Shown here one piece after another: positions 37,032 to 49,300 of a DNA stretch of 56,851 nt. Within the stretch, counting starts at the first letter, position 1, and each line of letters opens with the position of its first letter. The notes beneath the pieces were generated by a model. It was not told the DNA's origin. It searched no databases and saw only the letters and a list, made by a program, of their open reading frames with translations. A program made the position numbers and the translations under genes. Source of the stretch: Deltaproteobacteria bacterium (GTDB taxonomy: Bacteria; Desulfobacterota; Desulfarculia; Adiutricales; Adiutricaceae); NCBI GenBank assembly GCA_031263485.1, contig JAISFS010000171.1, positions 1 through 56,851 of the forward strand. Direction: 5' to 3'.

Positions 37032-38505
37032 AGGCGCTCCACCTAGTCAGATGTCGATTTAAGAAAGCGGAAAAGGGGGCCTTTGTCCGCTTTACATGCT
37101 CTGGAAATTGTAGCATCTTCCAGTTCGCTCTGTCAATTCCACCTTCCTGCGGACCGGTCAGGTCCTGCCGCAATGACTTCTCACATCCCCTCGAAAAGAG
37201 TTCGGCAAGCTTATCCTCACGATTGCCGCGATACCACGTTGAGGTCTTTCCGGGATCGAAGCGTCGTTGTATCCCGAGATGCCTCAGCGCCTCCTCCAGA
37301 AATAACAGCGCTCCTTTCGAGCCAAGACGGGCAAGATCTGAGCAAATACCCTGAAACCAATGCATCCCCTCATGAAACATACAGGAAGTCAATCGGTACG
37401 GTTCTATGATCCTATCCGTCATGCCGAAATAGATATCACCGGTTACGAAGGAATCCACCATGGCCAGAAGATTCTCGTCCATGAAAGCCGCAGGCGAGAT
37501 TTTCAGGAGAAGGCAGATGCGGGAAGGATCCAGAACCCATGAAAGCTCCTGCGAGAATTCCGACAAGCCGATGCACAGCCATTGGAAAATATCCTGAGCA
37601 ACGGTTATGGCCGGGTGCCGTTCTATATCGCCATGAGGTGTCCAGAGCCTAATCCTGAACATGGGTGGAAATTTCAGGAACTGCAACGCTACACTGTCAT
37701 TGATTTTCTTTCTTGTCTCGCGAATCTGAATTCCGCTACCGTAGTCAAGGTCGGATCCAAGGGAAATCCACAGAAGATATTCCCTGGCCCTCTCAGCGAT
37801 AAGTTCCATCAGCTCAAGCCGGGTATCGCCGAACAGTCCGGCAACCCCGGCCAGACCTTGAATGATCGGAGTCTCTTTGTCCCACCCCCTTATGATCACG
37901 TTACGGAACCTCGCTTTTCTCTCTTCCAGGACTTTCCGCAAGTCTTCAATGTCATGCATCTGAGCCCCGTTCCTGTCAAGCTCCATGATCGGTCTGGAAA
38001 TCTCTACAAATCTTTCCAAATCATCGCATGTTCGTGACAAGGCTTCCTTGAAAACGCTGTTGAGAGCTCTTCCCCTGCGGATGAGGTCAACCACACCGTT
38101 CGGTAGGCAGACGCGTTCACCTGCTATGAAGCTAGCCAGTTTGCTAATGCCTGATTTTCCGATAGCACTTGCTATCTCTCTCGCTACCGAACAGTCTTCC
38201 TGAATCAGCTGCCTGACGACACCGTATAAAATTTGACCAGTTAGCCTTGAATCAGGTTCAAGTGGACATTGGCCGTCCAGGATATTCATGGCAGGATTTC
38301 CGGCTAAGACCCTGAACCGCCCTGCAACATCCTCGCCGAAATGCTCGGCTGTTACCAATTCCGAGGCTCCCATGCAAGAATGCCCTTCAGAATACTTTCC
38401 CTTGCCTCCACTTCCGTCCAGTATCTCACTCATCCAGTCATCCTCACACGTCCCGAAGCCAGAAACCGAAGACATTGCTTCCAAAATTATTTCCGGAAGT
38501 TGCAT
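37018..38505 (-). CDS. Unknown protein with HEGMH (HExxH-type) motif
   Basis: 495 residues, no family recognised. At 378-382 the sequence MFHEGMHWF gives a zincin-type HExxH. Glu-404 and Glu-405 (FLEEALRHL) lie about 22 residues later, a spacing compatible with the third ligand of gluzincin peptidases. The rest is largely helical and has no signal peptide, so it is probably cytoplasmic. The start may be ATG 38505 or ATG 38475, the latter having GGAAGC just before it. It overlaps the next gene by 14 bases. The pair lies next to tRNA-Glu and beside 2.2 kb of decayed DNA, with lower GC than the neighbours, all signs of an accessory island. Protease activity is inference from the motif. Confidence 0.75.
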   Translation of the reverse strand: MQLPEIILEAMSSVSGFGTCEDDWMSEILDGSGGKGKYSEGHSCMGASELVTAEHFGEDVAGRFRVLAGNPAMNILDGQCPLEPDSRLTGQILYGVVRQLIQEDCSVAREIASAIGKSGISKLASFIAGERVCLPNGVVDLIRRGRALNSVFKEALSRTCDDLERFVEISRPIMELDRNGAQMHDIEDLRKVLEERKARFRNVIIRGWDKETPIIQGLAGVAGLFGDTRLELMELIAERAREYLLWISLGSDLDYGSGIQIRETRKKINDSVALQFLKFPPMFRIRLWTPHGDIERHPAITVAQDIFQWLCIGLSEFSQELSWVLDPSRICLLLKISPAAFMDENLLAMVDSFVTGDIYFGMTDRIIEPYRLTSCMFHEGMHWFQGICSDLARLGSKGALLFLEEALRHLGIQRRFDPGKTSTWYRGNREDKLAELFSRGCEKSLRQDLTGPQEGGIDRANWKMLQFPEHVKRTKAPFSAFLNRHLTRWSAYGIQ

Positions 38506-40741
38506 TCACGATGCCTATAATCGAACTTAGGAACCCGGCCCCTGTTGGCGCGTATCCCTAGAGTCCGGAACCGCATTCTGCCCGTATCTCCCCAGTAAGG
38601 GATACCATTCGAAGGGACCCATTCCGTACGCCAGGTGACTTTATGGCTGATTTCAATGCCATAACCTACACTTCATTGTGTCAACCTCCCACCGCGTGTC
38701 AGCCTCCACCGCCCTCAGTCGAGTGTCATCATCCCGCATGTTCTGTTATGATCCTCAGAATTCGTTGCCGACAAAGGCGTCAGATGAGGAAAGAGTAAAG
38801 TTTCCGGCGTACCGTCTCAAGATTTACCCGAACACCGATGCCACACCGGGTTCACACAACGGGTTTACCGAAGCCGCGAGAGAACCAGACACCTCATTGG
38901 CATGATGTTACACACCTTCAACTTATCATCAATCTCCCATGGCGCTTCTATGTCTTATTTACTGACGCTTAGAATTATGCCCAAAGGCAAGAACGGTTAG
39001 GAGCGCAGTTCTGTTGACGATAACAAAGCGAATCGATATCCCTGCATTACCGCGTGGGAAGCGATGAGATCACTGGTGACGATGGAAGGACGTAGACTCA
39101 TGTCCTTGGTGGATCCATCTACCGGGCTACCGCCCTTGCAGACAGGTTGAGTCGAAACTTTCACGCGACTGGTAACCGGTATGAGCTCCACTTCAAGTAC
39201 AGGCAAATGATACGCATTCTGACTCTCGCTACGGATTTGCCGCATCACTTGGAGCTGGCTTTGACAATGGGAGGGCGGCTTCAACGCATTCCAACATGTT
39301 CACGCAGGCAAAATCAGCTCCATTAGTCTCGGGAATGGTTCCTTAAGGGGGAGTAGTACCTGAGTGGAGAAGAGGGTGTGGTTCTGTTCCTGTTGCTATT
39401 ATCGTGCCCGCAGTTCATTCAGCATACGGACGATTGGACAGATGTCCGCCACGCCATTCTGTCAGGAATTGAAGAAGGACATGGCAAGGTTGAGATCAGA
39501 ACGGGAGGACAGGACAGGACGATATAGGTCGGCTGTTAAGTCGAGGTGAAGTTACGCTAACGATGGAAGAATACCCGGGAATGTGAAAAGAATAGGTTGA
39601 ACCTTGGAATGTGGCAATGACAGATTCAAGGATTCATCATCTACCCTAATCATGACATCCTCGAAGGGAGCTGTCAATAGGAACCGGAAGAAAATTGCGG
39701 TCACGTCAGAAGATTATTTTCGCAACATTGAGAAAAGAAAATTAAATTTCAGTATGTTTCGCATGTTTTCACGATTCGCTCTTTTTTGCGAAACCGGGGT
39801 GGCAATCCTGACACCGGTGTCGAATAGTCTCTCCGATCACCATATTTCCTCCGAGCAGGAAGAGCAGGAATAGATGCCGCAGTTCCTCCCGAGGCTCCGA
39901 AAGACCATCTCCTGTCCCTGGCCGTAGGTGAAGAGCTGGTCAGCTTATGTATATTGCGTCCGCAACCAGACAAAATACTCAACCAAACTTGATGCCTACG
40001 GGGAGGAGGAGTAGACATCATTCCCGGTCTGTCTAAATCAGATGTCCTTTCACCGTCAGTCCATGACAAACACGCTAGCCAGCCACTGGGACACTCGAAG
40101 CGTCTGAGAGCGGAACACCCGGGCGCTCGAATCTGTCCGCCAACCTTCACGCTTAGAGCCGGATTCGTCCGAAACCCGTCCGCTGGATCTGAAAATCTGA
40201 CTTCCCATTTGCCGCGTTAGGAGCTTTCACGACATATCCTATACCCCATCCACAGCCTTATCCTGCTACTGAAGCCTCATAAGTCAAAAATCCTCCGGAT
40301 TCGATCAAGGGGTACCTCACCGTTGAAATTATGGCGATACATGGGACAATCCGATACCGAATTATTGAATGGAAGACCTATGTAGCCACTTTTTTTAAGA
40401 TTATCATTACTCGCTATCACGAGATATCGAAGGTGCTGTCGAATCTGTCTGCCTTGCCTATTGAACTGTGTCTATTTTGGCTTCATTCCTCTGGATGTTC
40501 TCAATAACCTTCGCGGGATGTTATAGACACGATGGGATACCAGTAAAAATCTACATGGCGATATATTGAAACAGTGGCAAGTTAAAACGATACTGGTCAG
40601 TATTCTATTGACTCGATAATTTTAAAAATTAACAATTGTAGCCCTGGCCCGATGGCCATGGCGAATCATATATCCGCAATTATCCAGCGCGCTTCGATGG
40701 CTCGGATTAATCGCTCTCGGCGAAGAAGTTCTTCACCTACG
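38506..40741. other. 2.2-kb decayed, AT-richer stretch
   Basis: No convincing gene on either strand; frames are short and broken by stops. GC is clearly lower than in the housekeeping parts, especially at 40300-40700. It probably represents degraded accessory DNA between the HEGMH operon and the macroglobulin-like array. Confidence 0.5.
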
Positions 40742-41105
40742 CCACGAAGATCTGCAGGGAGCTCTTGCAGACGGAGTGGTGCTCGACCAGGCCGATGGAG
40801 AACATCTCCATGAAATTGATCCAGCAGAGGAGCGCACGGTGATCATGGAGAGCTTGTAGCTGAAGTGGTTCTCCAGCCGTTGACCTCGGCAGGCTGTTCC
40901 CGCTTCCGAGCCAGTGTTGGACTTTCACATCAAAATCACTGCCCGTCATGCATCGTTGCCCTCCCGGCACGCAAGTACTGGACCGCAAATGAGCAGCCGC
41001 CGAAAGTCACATCGCAAGATGCCGCGTTAGCTCACACATCGACCGAGGCCTGCCCCTCCGGCGAATCGCTCGCCCCTTTGCCGGGGAATCATTCTCAGGG
41101 CCCGG
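40742..41105. repeat. Downstream flank of macroglobulin copy 1, homologous to 46035-46387
   Basis: Shares GGTGCTCGACCAGG, AACATCTCCATGAA-TTGATCCAGC, GTGATCATGG-GAGCTTGT and TTCTCC--CCGTTG with the flank after copy 2, in the same order. On the minus strand both encode a scrap reading WINFMEM then LVEH, so a short gene may once have followed each macroglobulin gene. Now too broken to call. Confidence 0.75.
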
Positions 41106-44100
41106 CTACCGGCTGCGGCTGTCCTGGGGCCTCCGGACGGTTACCCTGGCCTGCCCCGCGCCAATGGCGCTGTCCCTGCCTACCGCCGTTGCCGTCAGCC
41201 TGTAGGTGCCGTGGCCGGGGAGAGCGATCATGGCCTCGACCTCGCCGTTCGCGTCCGGCATGAGCTGAGGGGCGAAGAAGGCGACGGACCCTATATCGCG
41301 GCGGAGCTCGCCAAGTGGACGGAAACTCACTATCTCCCACTCCGGATAAGGAGTGGAGTGGCTACCGTCCGGATAAATCTCGGAAACGTAGCTCGGCCTT
41401 TCTGCCCGGCGCGGGACCATAGCCAGAGACGATGAAGTCCAGACTTTCAACGGGTGCGTCCAACGCGTAAATGAGATGGGATTCATTCCTCTGCGAAACA
41501 CATTAGCCATGAAATTCTCCTCGTCCTCCGCCGCCAGCGACACCTCGCAGTCCGAAAACGGCGTCCCGTCCCATGTCGTGACCCTGACCTTCACCGCGAC
41601 CCGGTCCCCCGGTCGGACTTCGGCTTCGGAGGGAGTCACCTCCACGTTCAAGGGGGAGCGGTCGGAGTTGACCCGCAAGCTCACATACCCCACCCGGAAC
41701 GTGGGCCTTCCCTGATCTTCGTCGTCCCAGTCCATCTCCCCGTAAGTGCCCCTTTCCCCGTCAGCCGGTGGAGTCGCCGTGCGCCCGCGGGCAAGCACTG
41801 CCGAGACGTAAACTTTCGGAGCATCTGACTCCTTGATGGGGAATTCCATGACCGGCGGCCCGACGGCCAGATCAAACGTTTTCGCCAGGCGGATCCCGTC
41901 CTGCTCGACCGTCACCAGCCCGGTTCCCTCCTCAAAAGGACTCCGGACAACTACGCGGGCCACGTCGCCGGGAACGTACTCGTCCCGGTCAGCCACGAGC
42001 TCCACCGCGTCAGGGCCGGGCTGGAGGCGGCGGAAGCTACTAGTGGCTGAATGGTGGAAGCACCCGTAAGATGCCAGAGCCTTCCTCCCCTCCGGGTCAG
42101 TCAGTTCCGCCTTCACGCAACGGCACCCCTCTTCGTCAGGCGTCACCTCGAAGGCGACCGGACCCTCCCCGCTCGTGACCTCCTGTTCGGAGACCGGAGG
42201 TCCCCCAGGCCCGTAACCGAAGACAAAGTGGCCGCCCGGATCGAGTCTCCAGGCCTCTGGGGGGAAACAACTGTAGGAGGCTACCCGGACCTTCACGCCC
42301 GGCACGAAGGTCCCGTCCATCGAGGCGACGGCCAGTTCCAGGTCGTTCGGCTTCACAGGCGCATCGGAACGGTCCGGTCCCTTGAGGCCGAGGTTCAGGG
42401 ACGACGGATGCGACATGAACTTGGAGTTCCGGGAGACCGTGCGGCCGCGACGGTCCGCCACGGTCACGGACAGGGTGCAGTGGCGCGCGAGAAGGGATGC
42501 GTCTTCCGGGATCATGGCCTCGAACGTCACCGTGCCGTCATGGGCCAGCCCGACGGCGTCTTCGGCTACCCGGACGCCGGTATCCTTCTTATCCCACTCA
42601 TCATAGGACAAAAAACTCCAGCCCGACCCGAAGCCGGGAGGATGCCAGCCATAGCCGGGCTCGCAGTCAAGCTCGAAGTCGGCCTCGCCTCCGTCCAAAG
42701 GAGAGCCGTCTGGCAAAACGGCCGTAGCTGTGAAGACGGCTCTCTCTCCCGCGACAAGATCCGGCGTCTCTTCAAGAGTCAGCTTGAACGCCGGAGTGCC
42801 GCGAAAACGAACGGGGATCTCTCCAACGGTAGCGGAGTCGACGGTGCTGATGCTCTTCAGCATCTCCGCATCGCGGTTCATTTTTGGTGCGAGATCAAGA
42901 TAAACCTTCCAGTCGCCCATTGCCCCGTTAGAGGTCAACGGGAATTCGACAGGCACGGTCCCATATGGGCCCATCCGGACCAGCCCGTCGAAAGCGACAT
43001 CCCCTTCGCGATTCTCCCAGCGGGGACTCCAGGACGGCGGAAGCCTCCGCACGATTACCCTGGCATCCCCTGCCTCGGGCGTGGATAAGCCGTCCGACCA
43101 TCTATGGCGGGCTATTATCTTGAGCCTTGCGGTATCGTCCGTGGCGTAGACGTGCCTGGAGTCGGCAACGGCAGTGGTTATCCAGCCGCCGGGGTAAAAC
43201 GGGTCCCCCGTTCCGGTGATCCCGGCAGAGTTTGAATCGAATCCCCGGTTCCAGATGAGGCTCCAGAAGACCCTCTCCCCTTCGCCGACAGCGGTGAAGT
43301 GAAGGGCTGGCCTCAATATATTTTCCAAGACGCAACCGGGCGCTATCCGCCCGGCAAGATCTAAGCCCCCGGGGAGCCGGGCCAGCCCGTCCTCCCCGCT
43401 CTGTCCGGACCAGAGGACCAGCCCTTGACAGTCCAGGACGGACACGGTAGCCCCGGGGACGCTCGACGCGTCCGAGAGCCGGGTCGCCCAGGCGAGGGAG
43501 TCCATCGCGCCGACCTTGACGGTAATGGCCAGATCGGTCACCTGGAAGAAGCCGAAGGAGTCGTCACCTTCCGTCCAGACTAAGATGGCACCCTCTCCCT
43601 GCCCCCCACGAGTCCGGAGAGAGATACGGGCACCAGGGTCTCTCCGCTGGAGCTCTCGTCAGCGGGCCGTGCCGACACGCTGGAGATCCTGTCGTGTGGG
43701 ATGCGCAGGATTCTGACCGGGTCAATGGCGCATCCGAGGTACGGGGGGTCGTTTGACAGGCAGGACCCCACGTCCCAATCCTCCAGGAGCCTGGCCGTCT
43801 CGACATCGGTGAGGATCGTCCCGAAGACCCGGGCCTCCGTCTTGTTGCGGACCAGTAGCGGCACGGTCGCAAGCCAGGCAGACTCGAATGTCCCGATCCT
43901 GGCGGCCAGCTTCACGAATGGGCTGAAGGGGCCGGTGCGTATGCGCGTCGCCTTGTCCTCGAAAAGCGTCTGGCCAAAAATATCGGTCATGCCTCTTTTC
44001 ACGGTCACGACGTAGTCGGTGTTCGCCGCAAGTCTGAGCCGCATGCCTTGGACGACATTTCCGCAACTGTCCCGGTCGGCCCCGCCATCATCTCCGCCTT

Positions 44101-45462
44101 CCCGTTCCCCCCGCTTCCACCCGACAGACACCCGTGCGCCGCCTGGATGGAAGTCGAATTGGGCAGGGAGTTGCCATTCCGGTTCCGGCTGACCCAGAAT
44201 GACTCCATTGCGGGACGGGCTATATCCACGAAGGGGGCGGCATCGGACATCCGTACCGGGTTGGAGAAAGAGAATATCGCGTAGTAGCCCCTCCCGCCAT
44301 CGCCCTGAAGCGTCAACGTCCCGGCCTCCCCTCCACCGTCCCCGACGGGGGTGCCGTTACGGGGCGGAATAACAACAAGATCGCCGTGCGCTGTCCCGCT
44401 CTCAACCTCCAGATCTTGCTCGAGAGGGAGTAGGCCTTCACCCGGGGAGACGCCCTTCCCTATGACAAGGGTCCAGCGCTGGCCCCTGGGGATCTCACTC
44501 TTCGCCGCCGCGCGGAACGAACCCCCTCGGTACCCGAGTGGGGCGAACTTTACCAGTTGCATTAGATTTTCGGACCAGACAGCGGGGATCCTGAAAGGGG
44601 CATCCGGATCCCCTCCGATGAAGAAACCATTTCCGTCAAGCGAAGCGAGCTCCACCGGCTGATTAAAGGTTACGTTTACCACCGGCCTCAAATCCGTCTC
44701 GGGCGCGATCTCCGCAACGTCTGAAGCTTCTTGGATTTCCCACTGCGGCAACGTGAAAGTGAATACCGGAGGCTGTCCCTCCAGTCCAGCCCCGGAAAGG
44801 GACCTTATCTCGGGAGACACCCGGACAGTCACCGACAGGCTCCCGGCAACAGGCGTTTCCGGAATGAAGCCCAGGGTGGACCGGTCCAGCCAGACGACTT
44901 CCCCGGGGATCGGCGGATCCAGCGTCATGAGCGACCGGTCAGCCCGATCGTAAGGCAAAAGATCGGTCATCGGCTGGTTGAAGGTGACCCCGACCAGGGT
45001 GAAACTCTTTGCATACCCTTGGGGAAAGACATCCAGCACCCTCAGCTTTCCCTCTTCGGCGGGATCCGCGTCCAGGGCGGCGTCATCGTGCTGATCTGAT
45101 GGGAGCGATGAATTGGAGGGTTCCAACGGTTCCGATGAGAAAGGGAGAACATGTAGCCCAGATAAATCCGGAGATTCCGGAGAAACCAACGAATCCAGAG
45201 TATCCTTGGCAGGGGTATTTATGGCTTCAGGTTCATTTTCTGGGACTGACGCTCCTATCGGCAACTCCTCTCCTTGGTCAGGAACATCGGCCCCAGACGA
45301 TCTCACGTAAGACGCGGATGCCCCGTCGGCAATCACGACTTGAGCGGAGGGTCCGCCCGGACCGGAAAGATAGCCGCCGATCGCCAAGGCAAACAGGACG
45401 ACCGGGAACGGGGTAAGTAGCAGACGGCGACACCTCGGCATACGATGGTTTTTTGTGAGCAT
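41106..45462 (-). pseudogene. Alpha-2-macroglobulin-like protein, copy 1, two frameshifts
   Basis: Three frames in series match the intact copy at 46388-50731 from end to end: 45462 to about 44110, then to about 43605, then to 41106. Both changes of frame fall at runs of six G on the coding strand (44107-44112 and 43602-43607), where copy 2 has no such runs. Domains: an N-terminal signal-anchor (TPFPVVLFALAIGGYL), MG-type domains (VFPQGYAKSFTLVGVTFNQP), a VTDLAITVKVGAMDSLAWAT module, and an ending FFAPQLMPDANGEVEA... GTYRLTATAVG. Like copy 2 it stops before the thioester domain. It is a pseudogene, a phase-variable gene, or an intact gene obscured by homopolymer sequencing errors. Confidence 0.85.
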
Positions 45463-46387
45463 GAATCACCAGCTGGCGGTCGCTCCGGGGCGGTCCGGAA
45501 CGAAGGAACGTACCGCGCTACAGTTCATGATGCAGCAACTCACCCGGCGCGAGTTGAAGGTTGGATAAATAATCCACGGTTCTTGACAGGTTAGCTCTGG
45601 ATGCTACAGTGCGTCGCCGTACCCAATAAATTCACGAATGGCTTTGCCCATTCGGGATATTCATGGCGGACAGTTCGGCTTGAAACCAGGGAGAGGGATG
45701 TTCACGGACCCCAAGAACAACTCGATGATGCCATACAAGGCAATGCGACGGGAAATATCAGCTTTCAGGCCTGTGAAATGTCAGCAGTTTCAAGCCTGCG
45801 AGAAGTCCATTCAGTCGGAAATGATGCCATCTCTGTACGTGGTAATGCATGAGAATTCAGAAATATGCCCCACCTGGCTTTCAAAGGACAATGATACCCC
45901 TTCAGGCAGACGGGAGCAAGACGGGTGCTAGAACCCATAACACTCATTCCTCACTTCAGGAGGCAGGGAAGCAAGGGAGGCGCCCCATGACGGAATACCG
46001 TCTTCACCGGCGTCCCGAAGATCTGCGGATGACTATTGAGGTGGATTGGTGCTCGACCAGGTGGGGATACAACATCTCCATGAAGTTGATCCAGCCGGTG
46101 AGGCAGGAGGTGATCATGGGGAGCTTGTGGGTGTCCGGGTTCTCCGACCGTTGGGTGTCGGCTGACAGTTCCCGTTCCCGAGCCCGTGCAGGACTTTCTC
46201 CTCCAAGTTTCTGCCACCCTGGCGTCTGTGCACGGCGTCACTTCCCTTCCGACACGAGCGAACATGGCCGCAATGGTACCCGTGCCGCAAGTCCCATCGC
46301 AGATGCCGCGTAAGCTCATGCTTCCGCCAGGTTTCCCGCCCCAGCGAGCATGCCTGGTCCCTTGCCCGTAACCGATCGCAGGGTCGG
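45463..46387. repeat. Spacer between the two macroglobulin genes, part of the tandem unit
   Basis: The left part (about 45640-46010) resembles 50975-51245 upstream of copy 2: GAAATGTCAGC-GTTTC, then CCCATAACACTCATTC and ATGACGGA. The right part (about 46035-46387) resembles the flank after copy 1. Gene plus spacer was therefore duplicated as one unit of about 5.3 kb. No intact gene lies inside. Confidence 0.8.
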
Positions 46388-49300
46388 CTACCGGTTGCGC
46401 TTGTCCTGATGAAGCCGGACGGCTACCCTGGCCTCCCCCGTGCCAATGGCGCGATCCCTGCCGACCGCCGTTGCCGTCAGCCTGTAGGTGCCGGGGCCGG
46501 GGAGAGCGATCTGGGTCTCGACCTCGCCGTTCTCGTCCGGCATGAGCCGCGGGGCGAAAAAGACGCCGGGCCCTATGTCGCGGCGGAGCTCGCTGAGGGG
46601 GCGGAAATACAAAATCTCCAGATCCGGATCTGGTGCAAAGAAGTGGCCGTCCGGAGGAGTCTCGAAACTGTAGCTCGGCCTTTCGGCCCGGCGCGGGACC
46701 GCCGCCAAGGACGATGAGGTCCGGACTTTCAACGGGTGCTTCCAACGCGTCAATGAGAGGGGATCCATTCCGCTGCGATACTCGAGAGGATGAAAATTCC
46801 CCTCGTCCTCCGCCGCAAGCGACACCTCGCAGTCCGAAAACGGCGTCCCGTCCCGTGTCGTGACCCTGACCTTCACCGCGACCCGATCCCCCGGTCGGAC
46901 TTCGGCTTCGGAGGGAGTCACTTCCAGATTCAGGGGACTGCGGTCGGATCTGACCCGCAAGCTCAAATACCCCGTCCGGAACGTGGGCCTTCCCGGATCC
47001 TCGGCGTCCCCGTCCCTCTCCCGGTACGTGCCCCTCTCCCCGTCAGCCGGCGGAGCCGCCGTGCGGCCCCGCGCAAGCACTGCCGAGACATAGACTTCCG
47101 GCGCGTCGGACTCACCGACGTGTATTTCCATGACCGGCGGCCCGACACCCAGATCGAAGGTCCCCGCCTGGCGGATCCCGTCCCGTTCGACCGTCACCAG
47201 CGCGGTTCCCTCCTCAAAAGGGCTCCGGACGACGATGCGGGCCACGTCGCCGGGAACATACTCGTCCCGTTCAGCCTTGATCTCCACCGAATCAGGGCCG
47301 GGCGGGCGGATGAAGTGACCAAACTCAGAAGGGGAGAGGCACCCGTTAGAGGCCAGAACCTTCCTCCCCTCCGGGTCAGTCAGTTCTCCCTTCACGCAAC
47401 GGCACCCCGCATCGTCCGGCATCTCCTCGAAGGCGACCGGCCCCTCACCGCTCGTGACCTCCTGTTCTGAGACCGGGGGCCCCTCCTGACCGTATTCGAA
47501 GATGAAATGGCCGGCCGGATCGAGTTTCCAGGCATCATGGCGTGAACACCCGTAGGAAACTACCCTAACCTTCACGCCCGGCACGAGCGTCCCGTCCATC
47601 GAGGCGACGACCAGTTCCATCTCGTTCGGCTTCATCGGCTCATCGGAACTGTCCGGGTCCTTGAGCCCGAGATGCAGGGACGACGGATGGAGCGTGAACG
47701 CGGAGTTCCGTGATACAGTGCGGCCCAGGCGGTCAGCTACGGTCACGGACACTGTGCAGGGGCGCGCGAGAAGGGAGGCGCCTTCCGGGATCTCGGCCTC
47801 GAACGTTGCCGTCCCGTCATGGGCCAACCCCACCGCACCTTCGGATACCCTGAAGGCGACATCTGCCTTGAAGCGCTCCTCTCGGGAGGAAAAGCTCCAG
47901 CTTGACCCGAAGCCGGGAGGCCGCCGCCAGCCTTCGCCGGGCCCGCAGTCAAGTTCGAAGTCGGCCTCGCCTCCGTCCAAAGGTGAGCCGTCTGCCGAAA
48001 CCGCCGCGACGGTGAATACGGCGCTCTCTCCCGCGACAAGATCCGGCGTCTCGCCAAGAGTCAGCCTGAAGGCCGGGGTACCGCGAAAACGAACGGGGAT
48101 CTCGCCAACTTTGACGGAGTCGGCCAAGTTGTAGGTCGGCATCAGCGTGGCCGCGTCACGTTTCATTTCTGTGGGGATAACAAGAAAAACCCCCCAGTCG
48201 CCCATGGTCCCGTCCGATGCCCCGTTCAAGGTCAGCGGGGATTCTACCGGCACAGTACCGTATGAACCCATACTGACCACCCCGTCGAAGGCGACTTCCC
48301 ATCCCGAGAGCTCGGGGGAACTTCCGGGAGGCGAACGCCTCCTCACGATTACCCTGGCATCCCCGACCTCGGGCGTGGATAACCCGTCCGACCACCTATG
48401 GCGGGCTATTATCTTGAGCTTTGCGGTATCGTCAGCGGCGTACACGGGCCGGGAGTCGGCGAAGGCAGTGACGATCCTGCCGCCGAGGTCAAACGGGCTC
48501 TCCATTCCACTGATCCCGAGCGAGTGGGAATCGAAGCCGCTGTTCCATCCGCGGCTCCAGAATACCCTTTCCCCGTCCCTGGCCGCCGTGAAGTGCAGGT
48601 CAGGCAACATATATCTTTTTGGTTCGCAGCCGGGCGCGAACCGCCCGGCAAGCTCTATGCCCCCGGGGAGCCGGGCAAGCCCGTCCGCCCCGGTCTGTCC
48701 GGACCATAGGACCTTTCCCCTGCAGTCCAGGGCGGACACAGAAGCTCCGGGGACGTTCGAAGCGTCCGAGAGCCGGGTCACCCAGGCGAGGGAGTCCGTC
48801 GCGCCGACCTTCACGGTGAGAGCCAGATCGGTCACCTGGAAGAAGGCATAGGAGTCGTGGCCCCCCGTCCAGACGAAGACGGCCCCCTCCTTCTCCCTAC
48901 CTCCCGCGAGTACGGAGAGAGGGACAGGCACCAGGGTCTCGCCGCTTGAGCACTCGGCCGCAGGCCCAGCCGATACGCTTGAGATCCTATCGTTGGGGAT
49001 ACGCAGAAACCTGACCGGTTCAGTGTCGCATCCCCGGGACATGCGGTCGTTCAAGCAGGACTCTATGTCCCACACCCTCAGGAGCCAGGCCGTCTCGGCA
49101 TCGGTGAGGACCGCCCCGTAGACCTGGGCCTCAGTCATGTTGCGGACCAGGAGCGGCACGGTCGCAGGCATGGCTGACTCGATTGTCCCGGTCCTGGCGC
49201 CCAGCCTCGCAAAGGGGCGGAAGGGGCCGGTGCGTATGCGCGTCACCTGGTCCTCGAAAAGCGTCTGGCCGAATATGTCGGGCAGGCCTCTTTTCACGGT

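Noticed and set aside
38997..39284. 95-codon minus-strand frame in the decayed region
   Set aside because: No ribosome site, no recognisable motif, and the surrounding DNA is broken in all frames.
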